Part shown: positions 25,646-35,566 of the stretch, in pieces
How positions within the stretch are numbered: position 1 is the stretch's first letter
Layout of the letters: the number at the start of each line of letters is the position of its first letter
Origin: JAHEJA01 sp965657215
GTDB lineage: Bacteria; Pseudomonadota; Alphaproteobacteria; Rhodobacterales; Rhodobacteraceae
Length of the DNA: 60,892 nucleotides
NCBI GenBank assembly: GCA_965657215.1
Contig: CBFHNR010000016.1
Location: 1-60,892, forward strand
Direction: 5' to 3'
Notes under the pieces: generated by a model
Databases searched by the model: none
What the model was told of the DNA's origin: nothing
The model's input: the letters and a program-made list of their open reading frames with translations, nothing else
Position numbers and translations under genes: made by a program

Positions 25646-27681
25646 GGTCGGCGCGCTTCATGCAGCCATCCCCCAATGACGAAGGATAGCAATAGCACAA
25701 ATGCTAACCACAGAGGAATCAGCGGCTTTGATGCGATGCTAATGACATCTTGGGCATTTCTTGGTGTTATCCCCATCCAATTCGGCCCAGCGCTGACGCG
25801 ATTTACATTGACCTCGCGTATCCGAGGCATACCCTCCTCGATCCAAAACGTGCCCCCATTTGTTGCCTGTATAAGCGGTGCCAAATCTGTGGGTGAACTT
25901 AGCGGGGCTTCAAATTCCTTGGATGACGTATCCCCCAAGGCAAAGACCGTATCCAAAATGCCATCCGTTAAGCGGAACAACCCTATTTCGTCACTTGTAA
26001 AACGCGACTGAAATTCGCCCTCTCTGAGTTTGTCGAAGGTCAGGATATAGCGCACGCCGCTTGGTGAAGTAATTTCTGCATCTGGTACCGTCGCCTCAAG
26101 GCTTCGACGCGTCACAGTGATCCCGTCCACATCATGAGCAACAGATAAGGTTTCCTCTTCTAATTCAGGCTCTTTCATCAACCAATGCGACAGCCTCCGC
26201 AAAAGCTCGGCTTGTGGGCCGCCACCTTCGAAATTACGGCCCCATAGCCACGTTTGATCAGACAATAACAAGGCAACGCGCCCATCCTCCACACGATCCA
26301 ACACGAGCAAAGGTTCCTCATCGATCCCAGACAAAACAGTTTGACCCGCAGGTGGTTCAACGCCAATCTGCCGCAACCAAGGCCCCCACGCATCTGGTTG
26401 CGCAAGGTCTTGTGTCACAGGGTGGCGTTGACCGATATCAGACAGCTTGGGTTGGAATTTTTGCGACAACACACGGCCATTAGGGGATGCGGGTAGGATG
26501 TCTTGCAACGGTGAGCGCGAAATTGACGAGGCCCCTGCAAAATCTGGACCTGCAGCAATGAGCAAGGCGCCCCCCTCATTTACATAGCGCACGACATTTT
26601 CCAAATAAGCGGTTGGCAAAATGCCACGACGTTTAAAACGATCAAAGATAATCAGATCGAAATCATCGATTTTATCCATGAACAATTCACGTGTCGGAAA
26701 CGCAATCAAAGACAGTTCCGAAACTGGGACGCCATCACGTTTTTCGGGCGGGCGCAAAATTGTAAAATGAACCAAATCTACAGAGCTGTCGGATTTCAAC
26801 AAATTCCGCCACGTCCGTGTCCCCGCATTTGGCAATCCTGAGACCAACAAAACCCGCAATCGATCGCGGATCCCATTGATGGACACGATCGCAGTATTGT
26901 TGATTGCGGTGAGCTCTCCGTCCATCACCCCTGTTTCCAATTTCAAGATATTGGCGCCCCCATGCGCCAAAGGCAGGGACACATCAACAACGCGGCTTTT
27001 TTCAACCGTGAACTCATAGGGGGTGCCCCCATCTATTGAGATTTTGAGCGGAACCAGCTGATCTTGATTTGGTGCGGGACCGATATCTTCGACGGCCAAC
27101 CTTAGGGTCACGTTTTCACCGAGAACGCCAAAAGCGGGGACTGTATCTAAGCGAATTCGACGATCCCAATCGGTTTTCCGCCCTGTCATCAAATGATGCA
27201 CTGGAGCCGCGATATCTGGCAAACCAGTGTCGTGAATGACGCCATCAGACACAATAAAGACCCCTGCTATCTGCGCAGCAGGATGAGCGTTCAATGCCTC
27301 AACCAAAGCGGAAACGAGCAATGTTCCCTGATCATCGACGCTGTCTTCAACAGAGTACTGGAACACTTGAATATTCGGCTCTTTTTCAAAATGCTCTAAT
27401 TGCCGTTCGACGGCAATGTCTTGTTGTTCTTGGCGATCTCCTAAGGTTTGGGATCGTGTCTTATCCTCAATAACAAGGACGATATCATCTAAATACTCGA
27501 CAGTTTTCGTTTGCGATTGGGGATTAAGGATCACTCCGATCAACAGTAAAATCGCAAGGCTGCGCAATATGGCACCTCTTGCGCCACGCCAAAGCAACGC
27601 AAGGATCGTGAGGCCGCCCAAACCCAGCAGCGCCCAAACCACGTCCCAGGTCACAAGAGGTTGAAAAACAATGCTCTCCAT
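25642..27681 (-). CDS. Large membrane protein of the MoxR/DUF58 operon
   Basis: A 679-residue protein with two N-terminal hydrophobic helices (about 13-30 and 37-53), a large soluble region and a C-terminal helix (about 655-673), so the bulk is probably periplasmic. The middle (about 260-400) resembles the glutamine-amidotransferase-like fold seen in such operons (RVLLVSGLPNAGTRTWRNLL, then NEGGALLIAAG) without an obvious catalytic cysteine. It is the last gene of the operon, sharing one base with the stop of the preceding gene (TAATG). No function is established that I know of. Confidence 0.75.
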   Translation of the reverse strand: MESIVFQPLVTWDVVWALLGLGGLTILALLWRGARGAILRSLAILLLIGVILNPQSQTKTVEYLDDIVLVIEDKTRSQTLGDRQEQQDIAVERQLEHFEKEPNIQVFQYSVEDSVDDQGTLLVSALVEALNAHPAAQIAGVFIVSDGVIHDTGLPDIAAPVHHLMTGRKTDWDRRIRLDTVPAFGVLGENVTLRLAVEDIGPAPNQDQLVPLKISIDGGTPYEFTVEKSRVVDVSLPLAHGGANILKLETGVMDGELTAINNTAIVSINGIRDRLRVLLVSGLPNAGTRTWRNLLKSDSSVDLVHFTILRPPEKRDGVPVSELSLIAFPTRELFMDKIDDFDLIIFDRFKRRGILPTAYLENVVRYVNEGGALLIAAGPDFAGASSISRSPLQDILPASPNGRVLSQKFQPKLSDIGQRHPVTQDLAQPDAWGPWLRQIGVEPPAGQTVLSGIDEEPLLVLDRVEDGRVALLLSDQTWLWGRNFEGGGPQAELLRRLSHWLMKEPELEEETLSVAHDVDGITVTRRSLEATVPDAEITSPSGVRYILTFDKLREGEFQSRFTSDEIGLFRLTDGILDTVFALGDTSSKEFEAPLSSPTDLAPLIQATNGGTFWIEEGMPRIREVNVNRVSAGPNWMGITPRNAQDVISIASKPLIPLWLAFVLLLSFVIGGWLHEARRP

Positions 27682-30392
27682 TAGTCCCCCAACCTATTTA
27701 GCAAGGCAGGCACGTGAACTTGGTCAGATTTGTAATTTCCCGTCAAAATATACATGATCAAATTCACGCCAAACCGATAGGCGAATTCGCGTTGGCGCTC
27801 TCCTTGGAACCCGCTCCCAACAGGAAGCATCGGATCCCCATCCTCGCGCATGGCCCAAGCCGCGGCCCAGTCATTCCCGCCCACCAAAACAGGGGACACA
27901 CCGTCGTTTAAGGGCCGAAAAGGAAGCCCCTCTGGCTGTGGCCCTTTTTCCAATGTCGCCTCAACCCAAAGGTCACCATTCGAATAGCGCCCCGGAAACC
28001 GATCCAACAAGTAGAATGTACGCGTTAACACATGATCACTTGGCACAGGTTCCAATGGTGGAATTGCAAGCCTCTCGGACAAAGTAACCAAAGCCGAATT
28101 CGTGCGACCGCTTGAAATATCCGCATCTCGTGTATCAAACAGAATGACACCGCCTGTTGAGAGATAGCTGTTCAATTTGTCATAAGCAGCCTGACTCAAT
28201 TCCGCTTGTTTCATTGTCACAGGCCAATACAAAAACGGATAGAGACCCAAGGGATCCGTTTCTAGGTTTACGCTGTGCGGGGGATCAGGTTCAACAGATG
28301 TCCGAAAAAACAATACGTCCGTCATGCCAATCATGCCAGCCAAGGCAATTTCATCGACCTTCGCATCCCCTGTCACCACATGGGCCAAGACGACTTCTTG
28401 GCGCTCTTGCAGGCTTTGGTCTTGGGCATAAGCGCCCGATCCATCAACCAGAGAGAGGCTCACAACCCCTATCGCAATAGACACCGTTGAAACTCGACGT
28501 TGGGAAGAGATCAAAATCATAATCCATGAGTCCAAGACAAACCCCAATAGAGCCGCGATGAAGAAATACTTGGCCAGATAAACAGCGTTATAAGACGTCT
28601 CAGTCAGGGTTTGAACGGCGTCCGGCCATGTCACCGGTGCAAATGCTGCGTCATCGATGGTCAAATTCAGCGTCGCAACTTTGGAATCATGCGTATAACG
28701 CCCCGGCAAAAAGTTTGGCTCAAACTCAGGATTGGCAAGCCTTGCACCTTGGATGCTCACAAAATCAGAGCCATCGATTAATCGGCCTGTCCCCGTCATC
28801 ACCTCACGGGGACGCCAAAGCGATGTCTCATCAAAGGTATGATCATCAAGATTGGGGGCCGTGGAACTTAGCCGCTCTAACATATCCAAGAACAATTCGC
28901 TCAGCGGCAGGTTCGACCACTCTGGATTTGCAGAGACATGGAACAATACGATTTGCCCAGCGCCGACAAAACGCCTTGTGACAAGCGGCGTGCCGTCCTG
29001 TAGCCGCGCAATCACGCGTGGTTCAAGCTCGGGCGACGGTTGTGCCAAAACCTGCGCATAAACGCGCAAATCTTTTGGAACAGGCAGGCCATAAAATGGG
29101 CTATCTGACGAAAAGGGGCGCGCTTCTTTCGGGCTCCCCCATGTCATCGCACCCCCAAGGCTTCGACCACCAGGGCGTAGGCCAACGGGCAAAAAGGGAT
29201 CATCTGAGAGCGAATTGACCGTTTTCGCCGCCAAGCTTGGCCCCGCAAACCGGATGAGCGTCCCCCCACCCTCAAGCCAAGTTGTCAATTGATCTGGATT
29301 TGTCACTGCAAAATCATCGGTCAAAACAATCGCATTCGGATTGGCCTGAATAAGCTCAGCCATACTGCCAAAGATTAAATCAACGTCTTCATTAAGAGCT
29401 GTTTTCAAATAGTGGTTTGGATCAAGCAAGGCATCTGTTTCGTCGAGGCCCCGCGATGAAATCAACCCAATTTCGCGAACCTTTAGGGAAGCTTGCGCCA
29501 ATCGGTGAGCACTTGCATAAGCCTCACCTGCAATCCGAAACCCCTCAACGCGTTCCAAAATTTCAACGGGGATCGCCATAGATACGGATGCATTTGCTGT
29601 ACCCTGATCAAAGGAAATAGTCGCGCTTTGCAATACGGTTTGTCGCCCGTTCAAATCGGCCCCATAGGCTTCAATCGTTTTTTCTTCTGCTTGTTCCGCT
29701 TGGCTCCGTAAAACGGAAATCTGAATTTGTCCGCCCTCGCGTTTGAGCGCAGCAACATGAAACGCTTGCGATGTTGGTGTGACATAGACCTGACCCTTTT
29801 GGTCAAAGTGCTCAAAGAGCGCGGCCCGGTCTCGACCATACCCGATACCGTCATTCAGCCAAATCGTGTCATATTGCTCAACATCCATGTCCTCAATGAC
29901 GTCCATGGCATTAGAGAAATTTGGCAAGACAGCCTGTGCAATCAATAAATCGTCGCGCTGCAAAAGCCCCTGCGCCGTTTCAAATATCACAGGCTTGGGA
30001 TCGGCCAAATTCAAAACACCGACCAAACGATCAGATTGCGCCGCATCGTTCAGATGTTGTTCAAGTTCGGTTTTATTCACGCTCTGCTGAGCATTCGACA
30101 CCCAACCGCCGTCATAGACGATCAGCAACCGATCCGCCATTTGCGTTTCGGTCTTTGGGGGCAACATCGGCCCAGACAGGCCCACGATCAGAGCGGTCAC
30201 AATCATGAGCCGAAGCAAAATCAACCACCACGGCGTATGCGCAGCCACTTTGGTCTTGTCCTGAAGCCCCAAAAGCAAAGTGAGACCACCAAAGACAATG
30301 CGCTTGGGCGCTGGCGGCATTGCACGCAGCAATACCCACAAGACGGGTAACAGGACTAATCCAGCCAAGACCCAAGGCGCGACAAAACTCAT
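27681..30392 (-). CDS. BatA N-terminal domain/DUF4159 fusion membrane protein
   Basis: A 903-residue protein that begins as an aerotolerance-regulator (BatA) N-terminal domain: helix MSFVAPWVLAGLVLLPVLWVLL, then PPAPKRIVFGG and a second helix near 57-75. A long soluble region follows. Near 605-650 come a hydrophobic helix and a stretch that looks like an embedded signal peptide ending AYAQ. The C-terminal 240 residues fit DUF4159 (YPFLYWPV, STGGVILFDTRDAD). This reads as an ancient fusion of two exported proteins. Its start overlaps the DUF58 stop by 4 bp. Confidence 0.8.
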   Translation of the reverse strand: MSFVAPWVLAGLVLLPVLWVLLRAMPPAPKRIVFGGLTLLLGLQDKTKVAAHTPWWLILLRLMIVTALIVGLSGPMLPPKTETQMADRLLIVYDGGWVSNAQQSVNKTELEQHLNDAAQSDRLVGVLNLADPKPVIFETAQGLLQRDDLLIAQAVLPNFSNAMDVIEDMDVEQYDTIWLNDGIGYGRDRAALFEHFDQKGQVYVTPTSQAFHVAALKREGGQIQISVLRSQAEQAEEKTIEAYGADLNGRQTVLQSATISFDQGTANASVSMAIPVEILERVEGFRIAGEAYASAHRLAQASLKVREIGLISSRGLDETDALLDPNHYLKTALNEDVDLIFGSMAELIQANPNAIVLTDDFAVTNPDQLTTWLEGGGTLIRFAGPSLAAKTVNSLSDDPFLPVGLRPGGRSLGGAMTWGSPKEARPFSSDSPFYGLPVPKDLRVYAQVLAQPSPELEPRVIARLQDGTPLVTRRFVGAGQIVLFHVSANPEWSNLPLSELFLDMLERLSSTAPNLDDHTFDETSLWRPREVMTGTGRLIDGSDFVSIQGARLANPEFEPNFLPGRYTHDSKVATLNLTIDDAAFAPVTWPDAVQTLTETSYNAVYLAKYFFIAALLGFVLDSWIMILISSQRRVSTVSIAIGVVSLSLVDGSGAYAQDQSLQERQEVVLAHVVTGDAKVDEIALAGMIGMTDVLFFRTSVEPDPPHSVNLETDPLGLYPFLYWPVTMKQAELSQAAYDKLNSYLSTGGVILFDTRDADISSGRTNSALVTLSERLAIPPLEPVPSDHVLTRTFYLLDRFPGRYSNGDLWVEATLEKGPQPEGLPFRPLNDGVSPVLVGGNDWAAAWAMREDGDPMLPVGSGFQGERQREFAYRFGVNLIMYILTGNYKSDQVHVPALLNRLGD

Positions 30393-31249
30393 CTCTGCCC
30401 TCGCTTTGATAGAGAAAGGTGAAGGTTTTGCATGACGGTCAAATACGGTTGATCCGTAGTGACAAAAAGATATGTCCAGTTGGCCCGCTTTGCCAAAACC
30501 GTTAAGGCATCGCGCCGTTGGGCAAAGCGTTCAAGATAGGCTTGACGTAAATCCTGCGCCATATGCGTTTCATGAACCTCTGACGCGCCTCCCCCCTGAA
30601 ACAGAACTCGTCCCTTGAACGGGAAACTGACCTCCACAGGATCGACGAGTTGCAAGAGCACACCAGGTTGCCCTGCATCAGAGGCCTGTGCCACGAAACT
30701 TTCGATAGCGTCCATGTCACCCAAGACATCAGAAATCAGCAAATTCATCGACTTTGATGTTGGCCGTGCTGCTTGCAGATCGCCAAGCTGTGCCTCTAAT
30801 CCTGCGTGAATGTTTTGGACACCAATTTCACCGCCTACAGCCCGCTTTTCATCCCCTATAAGGCCTATCTTTTCCCCAGATTTGGCCGCAAGCTGTGACG
30901 CGGCTAATGCCAGCACAGACCCATAATAAGATTTTGTTGCCAGTCCTGTGTCGCCCAATTGCATCCGTGCATCGGGATCCACCCAAACCATCAAGGATTG
31001 AGACACTTTATGTTCGTATTGCCTCACGAACAGATCATCCCCTTTGGCAGAGCGCCGCCAATCAATGGCGTTAGGCCCATCAAGGTAATTTTCGAATGGG
31101 CGATATTGCCAGAACTCTTCGCCTGCACCAACATCGCGCCGACCGTGTTCGCCAAATAGAACTTGGCGGGATAGCTCCGTGGCATGTAGCAAGAGCCCCT
31201 GAAACGGCGAGGCCAAGGCATCAGCATGTTCACGGGCTTGAAAGGTCAC
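30389..31249 (-). CDS. DUF58 domain protein
   Basis: A 286-residue soluble partner of MoxR ATPases. The DUF58 signature is GRRDVGAGEEFWQYRPFENY followed by AIDWRRSAKGDDLFVRQYE (about 36-80). Next comes a von Willebrand A-like core whose metal site is altered: it reads MVWVDPDARMQ where the canonical form is DxSxS. The 4-bp overlap with the MoxR gene shows coupling. In characterised relatives such proteins are clients or partners of the AAA ATPase. Confidence 0.85.
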   Translation of the reverse strand: MTFQAREHADALASPFQGLLLHATELSRQVLFGEHGRRDVGAGEEFWQYRPFENYLDGPNAIDWRRSAKGDDLFVRQYEHKVSQSLMVWVDPDARMQLGDTGLATKSYYGSVLALAASQLAAKSGEKIGLIGDEKRAVGGEIGVQNIHAGLEAQLGDLQAARPTSKSMNLLISDVLGDMDAIESFVAQASDAGQPGVLLQLVDPVEVSFPFKGRVLFQGGGASEVHETHMAQDLRQAYLERFAQRRDALTVLAKRANWTYLFVTTDQPYLTVMQNLHLSLSKRGQR

Positions 31250-32253
31250 GCAGACAACCCTTTGCTCAACACTGTCTCGAATTCCTGTTCAATCAATGTC
31301 TGCGCCGTTATGCCTTGGGCTTTGGCTGAAAAGGTTAATGACATGCGATGCGCCAAAGCTGGCCCCATGATCGCACGCAAGTGATCCACATTGGGCGCAT
31401 AATCCCCGCAGAGCAAGGCATAGGCTTTGGCCCCTAAGACCAAAGCCTGCGCCGCCCGTGGGCCAGGCCCCCAAATAAGCGCATCCTCTACCGCAGTGCT
31501 GGCACCCTCCTCATTAGGTCGCAAAGACCGAACTAGGTCGAGCGATAAATCCAACAAGTTTTCCCCAATCGGCATGGCGCGCACCAAGGATTGCGCCTCT
31601 TGCAATGAGACCGGGTCGAAAACATCCGCAGCATCCGCGGCTCGTGTCGATGTCGTGGACAAAACGATGTCCCGTTCTGTCACGCGATCAGGATAGCTCA
31701 GATCAATTTGGAACAGAAATCTGTCCAACTGTGCCTCTGGCAGAGGATATGTGCCCTCTTGTTCAATTGGGTTTTGTGTGGCCATCACGTGAAACGGCAT
31801 CGGCAAGTCCCGAGTTTGACCCGCAATCGACACGGACCGCTCTTGCATTGATTGCAACAAGGCGGACTGTGTCCGAGGGCTTGCACGGTTGATTTCATCT
31901 GCCATGAACAATTGATTGAAGATTGGACCCTCAATAAATTTGAAATGGCGCTGCCCGTCTTGGGCCACATCCAAAACTTCGGACCCTAAAATATCCGAGG
32001 GCATCAAGTCTGGTGTGAATTGCACGCGCTGCGACGTGATCCCCAAAACAGTCGACATGGTTTCCACCAAAAGGGATTTCCCAAGACCCGGCACACCAAC
32101 CAAAAGACTATGCCCCCCAGCCAAGACCGCAGATAACGCCAAGTCCACAACAACAGATTGACCAATAAACTGTTTGGAAATCTCAGCCTTGGCCATTGAT
32201 AACCTTTGTCCAATGTCATCGGCTTGTTGTTGCAAGTTTTTCAAATCTGCCAT
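31246..32253 (-). CDS. MoxR family AAA+ ATPase
   Basis: A chaperone-like ATPase of 335 residues with Walker A GVPGLGKS (53-60), Walker B FMADEINRA, and the MoxR motifs RTQSALLQSMQERSV and MATQNPIEQEGTYPLPEAQLDRF. It leads a four-gene operon with 4-, 4- and 1-bp overlaps. MoxR/DUF58 pairs are implicated in metal insertion, envelope stress and maturation of protein complexes. Which applies here is not shown. Confidence 0.93.
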   Translation of the reverse strand: MADLKNLQQQADDIGQRLSMAKAEISKQFIGQSVVVDLALSAVLAGGHSLLVGVPGLGKSLLVETMSTVLGITSQRVQFTPDLMPSDILGSEVLDVAQDGQRHFKFIEGPIFNQLFMADEINRASPRTQSALLQSMQERSVSIAGQTRDLPMPFHVMATQNPIEQEGTYPLPEAQLDRFLFQIDLSYPDRVTERDIVLSTTSTRAADAADVFDPVSLQEAQSLVRAMPIGENLLDLSLDLVRSLRPNEEGASTAVEDALIWGPGPRAAQALVLGAKAYALLCGDYAPNVDHLRAIMGPALAHRMSLTFSAKAQGITAQTLIEQEFETVLSKGLSA

Positions 32254-32320
32254 GTCAAATTCCCTGAGAACGCTATATCGTTAGTATGATTGTATCGCAG
32301 TAAATGGAAATGGCAAAAGA

Positions 32321-32914
32321 ATGAGTGGCGAGAAATTGACAACGCCGTCCGTTGAAGGGATCGCAACAGCCGTTAGAAGCGCCTCCAAAGGTCGCGGCTT
32401 ACCCCCTGTTCATCTTTGGAACCCACCCTTTTGCGGAGACTTGGACATTCGCATCGCCCGTGACGGAACGTGGTTTTACCTCGGCACCCCCATCGGACGC
32501 TTTGAATTGGTGAGATTGTTTTCCTCGATCCTCAAGAAAGAGAATGACAAATATTACTTGGTCACGCCCGTGGAAAAAGTGGGCATCACAGTGGATGACG
32601 CTCCTTTTGTTGCGGTGGATTTCGAGGCGACCCAATCACAAACCGATGATCAAGTTTTGACGTTTGAAACCCATGTTGGGGACAGCGTCATTGCGAACGC
32701 AGAAAATCCAATTCGCGTTATGCGCGACGAGACCACAGGCGAACCGTCCCCCTATGTTCACATCCGTGCAGGGCTAGAGGCTCTTATCGATCGCAAAAGC
32801 TTTTATCGATTGGTTGATCTCGGTATGCACCGCACCGTTGATGGCACTGAGTGGTTTGGCGTGATGTCCCAAGGCGTTTTCTTTCCGATCATTCCATCGG
32901 AAGAATTAGCCTAA
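32321..32914 (+). CDS. DUF1285 domain protein
   Basis: A 197-residue soluble protein with the DUF1285 motifs: LPPVHLWNPPFCGDLDIRIARDGTWFYLGTPIGR (split here as LPPVHLWNPPFCGDLDI and DGTWFYLGTPIGR) near 27-60, then YVHIRAGLEALIDRKSFYRL. Function is unknown. It is divergent from the MoxR operon, with 67 bases between the starts, and convergent with polA. A perfect CCCATTAATGGG palindrome spans the polA stop codon. Confidence 0.8.
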   Translation: MSGEKLTTPSVEGIATAVRSASKGRGLPPVHLWNPPFCGDLDIRIARDGTWFYLGTPIGRFELVRLFSSILKKENDKYYLVTPVEKVGITVDDAPFVAVDFEATQSQTDDQVLTFETHVGDSVIANAENPIRVMRDETTGEPSPYVHIRAGLEALIDRKSFYRLVDLGMHRTVDGTEWFGVMSQGVFFPIIPSEELA

Positions 32915-32926
32915 ACCATCAACCCA

Positions 32927-35059
32927 TTAATGGGCTTCGGCCCAATTCGCGCCTTGGCCCGCGTCCACGATTAAGGGCACATCAAGCGCAATGATTGGGT
33001 GACAGGCTTGTTCCATGATGTCTTTTGCCCGCGAAATAAGGCGATCAACGTGATCAGCCTCAACTTCGAACAGCAGTTCGTCGTGGACCTGTAGCAGCAT
33101 CGTCGCATTTATATCGGCAATCGCCTCAGGCATTTGGATCATAGCTCTTCGGATAATATCCGCAGCCGTGCCTTGGATCGGCGCGTTGATGGCGGCGCGT
33201 TTTGCAAATCCCGCTTGTGGGCCTTTGGCGTTTATCTCAGGTGTGTGGATGACACGGCCAAACAAGGTTTCGACGCAATCGTTGGCTTTGGCGAAGGCAA
33301 TGGTGTCGTCCATATATTCCTTAATTCCTGGAAAGCGTTCAAAATAGCGATCAATGAACCCTTGCGCCTCAGAGCGCGGAATACGCAAATTGCGCGCCAG
33401 TCCAAATCCAGAAATGCCGTAAATCACACCAAAGTTAATTGCCTTGGCTTGGCGACGAATGTCTGACGTCATCTCATCAAGCGGCACATCAAACATTTCA
33501 GAGGCCGTCATTGCATGGATATCATGTCCATCTCTGAACGCTTGTTTCAGGCTTTCAATGCCAGCAACATGCGCCATAATTCGCAATTCAATTTGGCTAT
33601 AATCCAAGCTCACCAAAACCTTGCCTTGCTCGGCAATAAAGGCTTCACGAATGCGGCGACCATCCTCAGATCGCACAGGAATGTTTTGCAAGTTTGGATC
33701 GGTTGAGGCCAAACGCCCCGTATTCGCCCCAGCAATAGAATAGGACGTATGCACACGCCCCGTTTCAGGGTGAATGTGTTCTTGCAAAGCATCCGTATAA
33801 GTCGATTTCAGCTTGCTCAACTGTCGCCAATCCAAAACACGTTTGGGCAAATCGTGGATCGTGGCGAGGTCTTCTAAGATATCGGCCCCTGTGGAATATG
33901 CGCCAGTCTTGCCCTTTTTACCACCCTCATATCCCAGCTTGTCAAACATGATTTCACCAAGCTGCTTGGGGCTTCCGACGTTAAAGCTTTCGCCAGCCAG
34001 CTCATGAATATCCGCCTCTAAACCCACCATTTTCTGAGCAAAGGCGTTTGACATGCGGCTCAGCGTATCGCGATCTACTTTGATCCCAGCCATCTCCATC
34101 TTGGCCAAGACAGGCACGAGTGGGCGTTCCAACCCTTCGTAGACACGGGTGACTTTGACCTTGTGCAATCGTGGCTTCAACAGTTGCCACAGGCGCAGGG
34201 TGATGTCCGCGTCTTCTGCCGCGTATTTGGTGGCCTCATCAATCGGCACTTGATCAAAGGTGATGGCTGATTTTCCAGTCCCCAACAGGGATTTGATGGG
34301 GATCGGGACATGCNNNNNNNNNNNNNNNNNNNNNNNNNNNNNNNNNNNNNNNNNNNNNNNNNNNNNNNNNNNNNNNNNNNNNNNNNNNNNNNNNNNNNNN
34401 NNNNNNNNNNNAAGATCGCCATATTCGTTAATCAGCAAAGCCGCCGTTTTAACCCCAATCCCCGGCGCACCTGGGACGTTATCAACGCTATCACCGGCAA
34501 GCGCCTGAATATCGACCACACGATCGGGGAACACACCGAATTTCTCAAAGACCCCATCCCGATCAATGCGTTTGTTCTTCATGGCATCGAACATTTCAAC
34601 GCCATCACCAACCAATTGCATCAAATCCTTGTCCGAACTGATGATTGTCACTCGACCGCCTGCATCGCGCGCCTGACAGGCGAGAGTGGCGATAATATCA
34701 TCCGCCTCATATCCCGCCATTTCTTCGCAGGCGATGTTAAAGGCCTCTGTTGCACGCCGTGTTAATGGCATCTGTGGACGCAAATCTTCGGGCATTGCAT
34801 CGCGGTTTGCTTTGTACTGATCATAGAGATCGTTGCGGAACGTATGGCTTCCCTTATCGAAAATAACGGCGACATGCGTTGGCGCGTCTGGACCCGTGTT
34901 GCCCTCAATATAGCGCTGAAGCATGTTGCAAAATCCGCTCACGGCCCCAATAGGCAATCCGTCTGATTTTCGCGTCAAAGGAGGCAAAGCATGGTAGGCG
35001 CGGAAAATAAATGCTGACCCATCTATCAAATGAAGGTGGTGTCCTTTGCCAAATGTCAT
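32927..35059 (-). CDS. polA: DNA polymerase I (interrupted by assembly gap)
   Basis: Acts in repair synthesis and Okazaki fragment processing. The first 215 residues are the 5'-nuclease domain (LIDGSAFIFRAYHALPP, EADDIIATLA, GDSVDNVPGAPGIG). After the gap come the Exo III motif YAAEDADITLRL and the polymerase domain with motif A SLDYSQIELRIMAH, motif B KAINFGVIYGISGFG and motif C LLQVHDELLFEV. With the 98 N counted as 33 residues the chain is 710, against about 930 in the family. Roughly 200 residues (end of the 5'-nuclease, start of the 3'-5' exonuclease) are missing from the assembly, not from the organism. Confidence 0.95.
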   Translation of the reverse strand: MTFGKGHHLHLIDGSAFIFRAYHALPPLTRKSDGLPIGAVSGFCNMLQRYIEGNTGPDAPTHVAVIFDKGSHTFRNDLYDQYKANRDAMPEDLRPQMPLTRRATEAFNIACEEMAGYEADDIIATLACQARDAGGRVTIISSDKDLMQLVGDGVEMFDAMKNKRIDRDGVFEKFGVFPDRVVDIQALAGDSVDNVPGAPGIGVKTAALLINEYGDLXXXXXXXXXXXXXXXXXXXXXXXXXXXXXXXXXHVPIPIKSLLGTGKSAITFDQVPIDEATKYAAEDADITLRLWQLLKPRLHKVKVTRVYEGLERPLVPVLAKMEMAGIKVDRDTLSRMSNAFAQKMVGLEADIHELAGESFNVGSPKQLGEIMFDKLGYEGGKKGKTGAYSTGADILEDLATIHDLPKRVLDWRQLSKLKSTYTDALQEHIHPETGRVHTSYSIAGANTGRLASTDPNLQNIPVRSEDGRRIREAFIAEQGKVLVSLDYSQIELRIMAHVAGIESLKQAFRDGHDIHAMTASEMFDVPLDEMTSDIRRQAKAINFGVIYGISGFGLARNLRIPRSEAQGFIDRYFERFPGIKEYMDDTIAFAKANDCVETLFGRVIHTPEINAKGPQAGFAKRAAINAPIQGTAADIIRRAMIQMPEAIADINATMLLQVHDELLFEVEADHVDRLISRAKDIMEQACHPIIALDVPLIVDAGQGANWAEAH
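34314..34411. other. Assembly gap (98 N)
   Basis: Ninety-eight undetermined bases inside polA. Domain comparison indicates a true loss of roughly 0.7 kb, so the length is a placeholder identical to the gap at 14140. Confidence 0.9.
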
Positions 35060-35098
35060 AGTATTGTCCCATTGAAACTTCAGTTATTCGAGAATTAC

Positions 35099-35554
35099 AT
35101 GACCAAATTGAAATTGACCATCGCTTTCCTGATTTTACCTGCAACACAGTCTTTTGCCGAAGCGCCCTATTGCACAAGCCCTGCTGATAATTGCAATAAA
35201 CTCGTCGCCTGTATCGAAGCGACTGGTGAATATTTCACAGGTGGCGCAAGCAACGGTGACGACGGCACCATCTATATGGAATCATCTTCTGGTGCAATTT
35301 GCCAAGGCACATGGTGGCGCACGATGTTCGGGATGGGACAAAGCGACGTAAGTTGCGATGATGGGCGCAGCGGTCAAGCCTTGTTCAGCTGGTTTGAACA
35401 GGACACAGGCACTGTCGTTGGAAATGGCAAATTCAACAATGGGGAATTGATCCGTTTTTGGACAGGAACCAACCTGAACGGATATTTCGACGTGCACGGA
35501 GAAAGGGAACGTGAACGGATGAAATGTTCATCCGCTGTTATGTTGTTGGGATAG
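35099..35554 (+). CDS. Secreted protein of unknown function
   Basis: A 151-residue protein with a signal peptide (MTKLKLTIAFLILPATQSFA, cut after about residue 20). The mature part has six cysteines (in PYCTSP, DNCNKL, VACIEA, AICQGT, VSCDDG and MKCSSA), suggesting disulfides, and a Gly/Asp-rich beta-like middle. An upstream ATG at 35030 is in frame, but it lacks a signal sequence and overlaps polA, so 35099 is preferred. I do not recognise the family. Confidence 0.7.
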   Translation: MTKLKLTIAFLILPATQSFAEAPYCTSPADNCNKLVACIEATGEYFTGGASNGDDGTIYMESSSGAICQGTWWRTMFGMGQSDVSCDDGRSGQALFSWFEQDTGTVVGNGKFNNGELIRFWTGTNLNGYFDVHGERERERMKCSSAVMLLG

Positions 35555-35566
35555 CCTTCGCTCGGC

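Noticed and set aside
32923..32934. Palindrome CCCATTAATGGG at the polA stop codon
   Set aside because: No loop or T run, so it is a poor terminator. Twelve-base palindromes at stop codons occur by chance.
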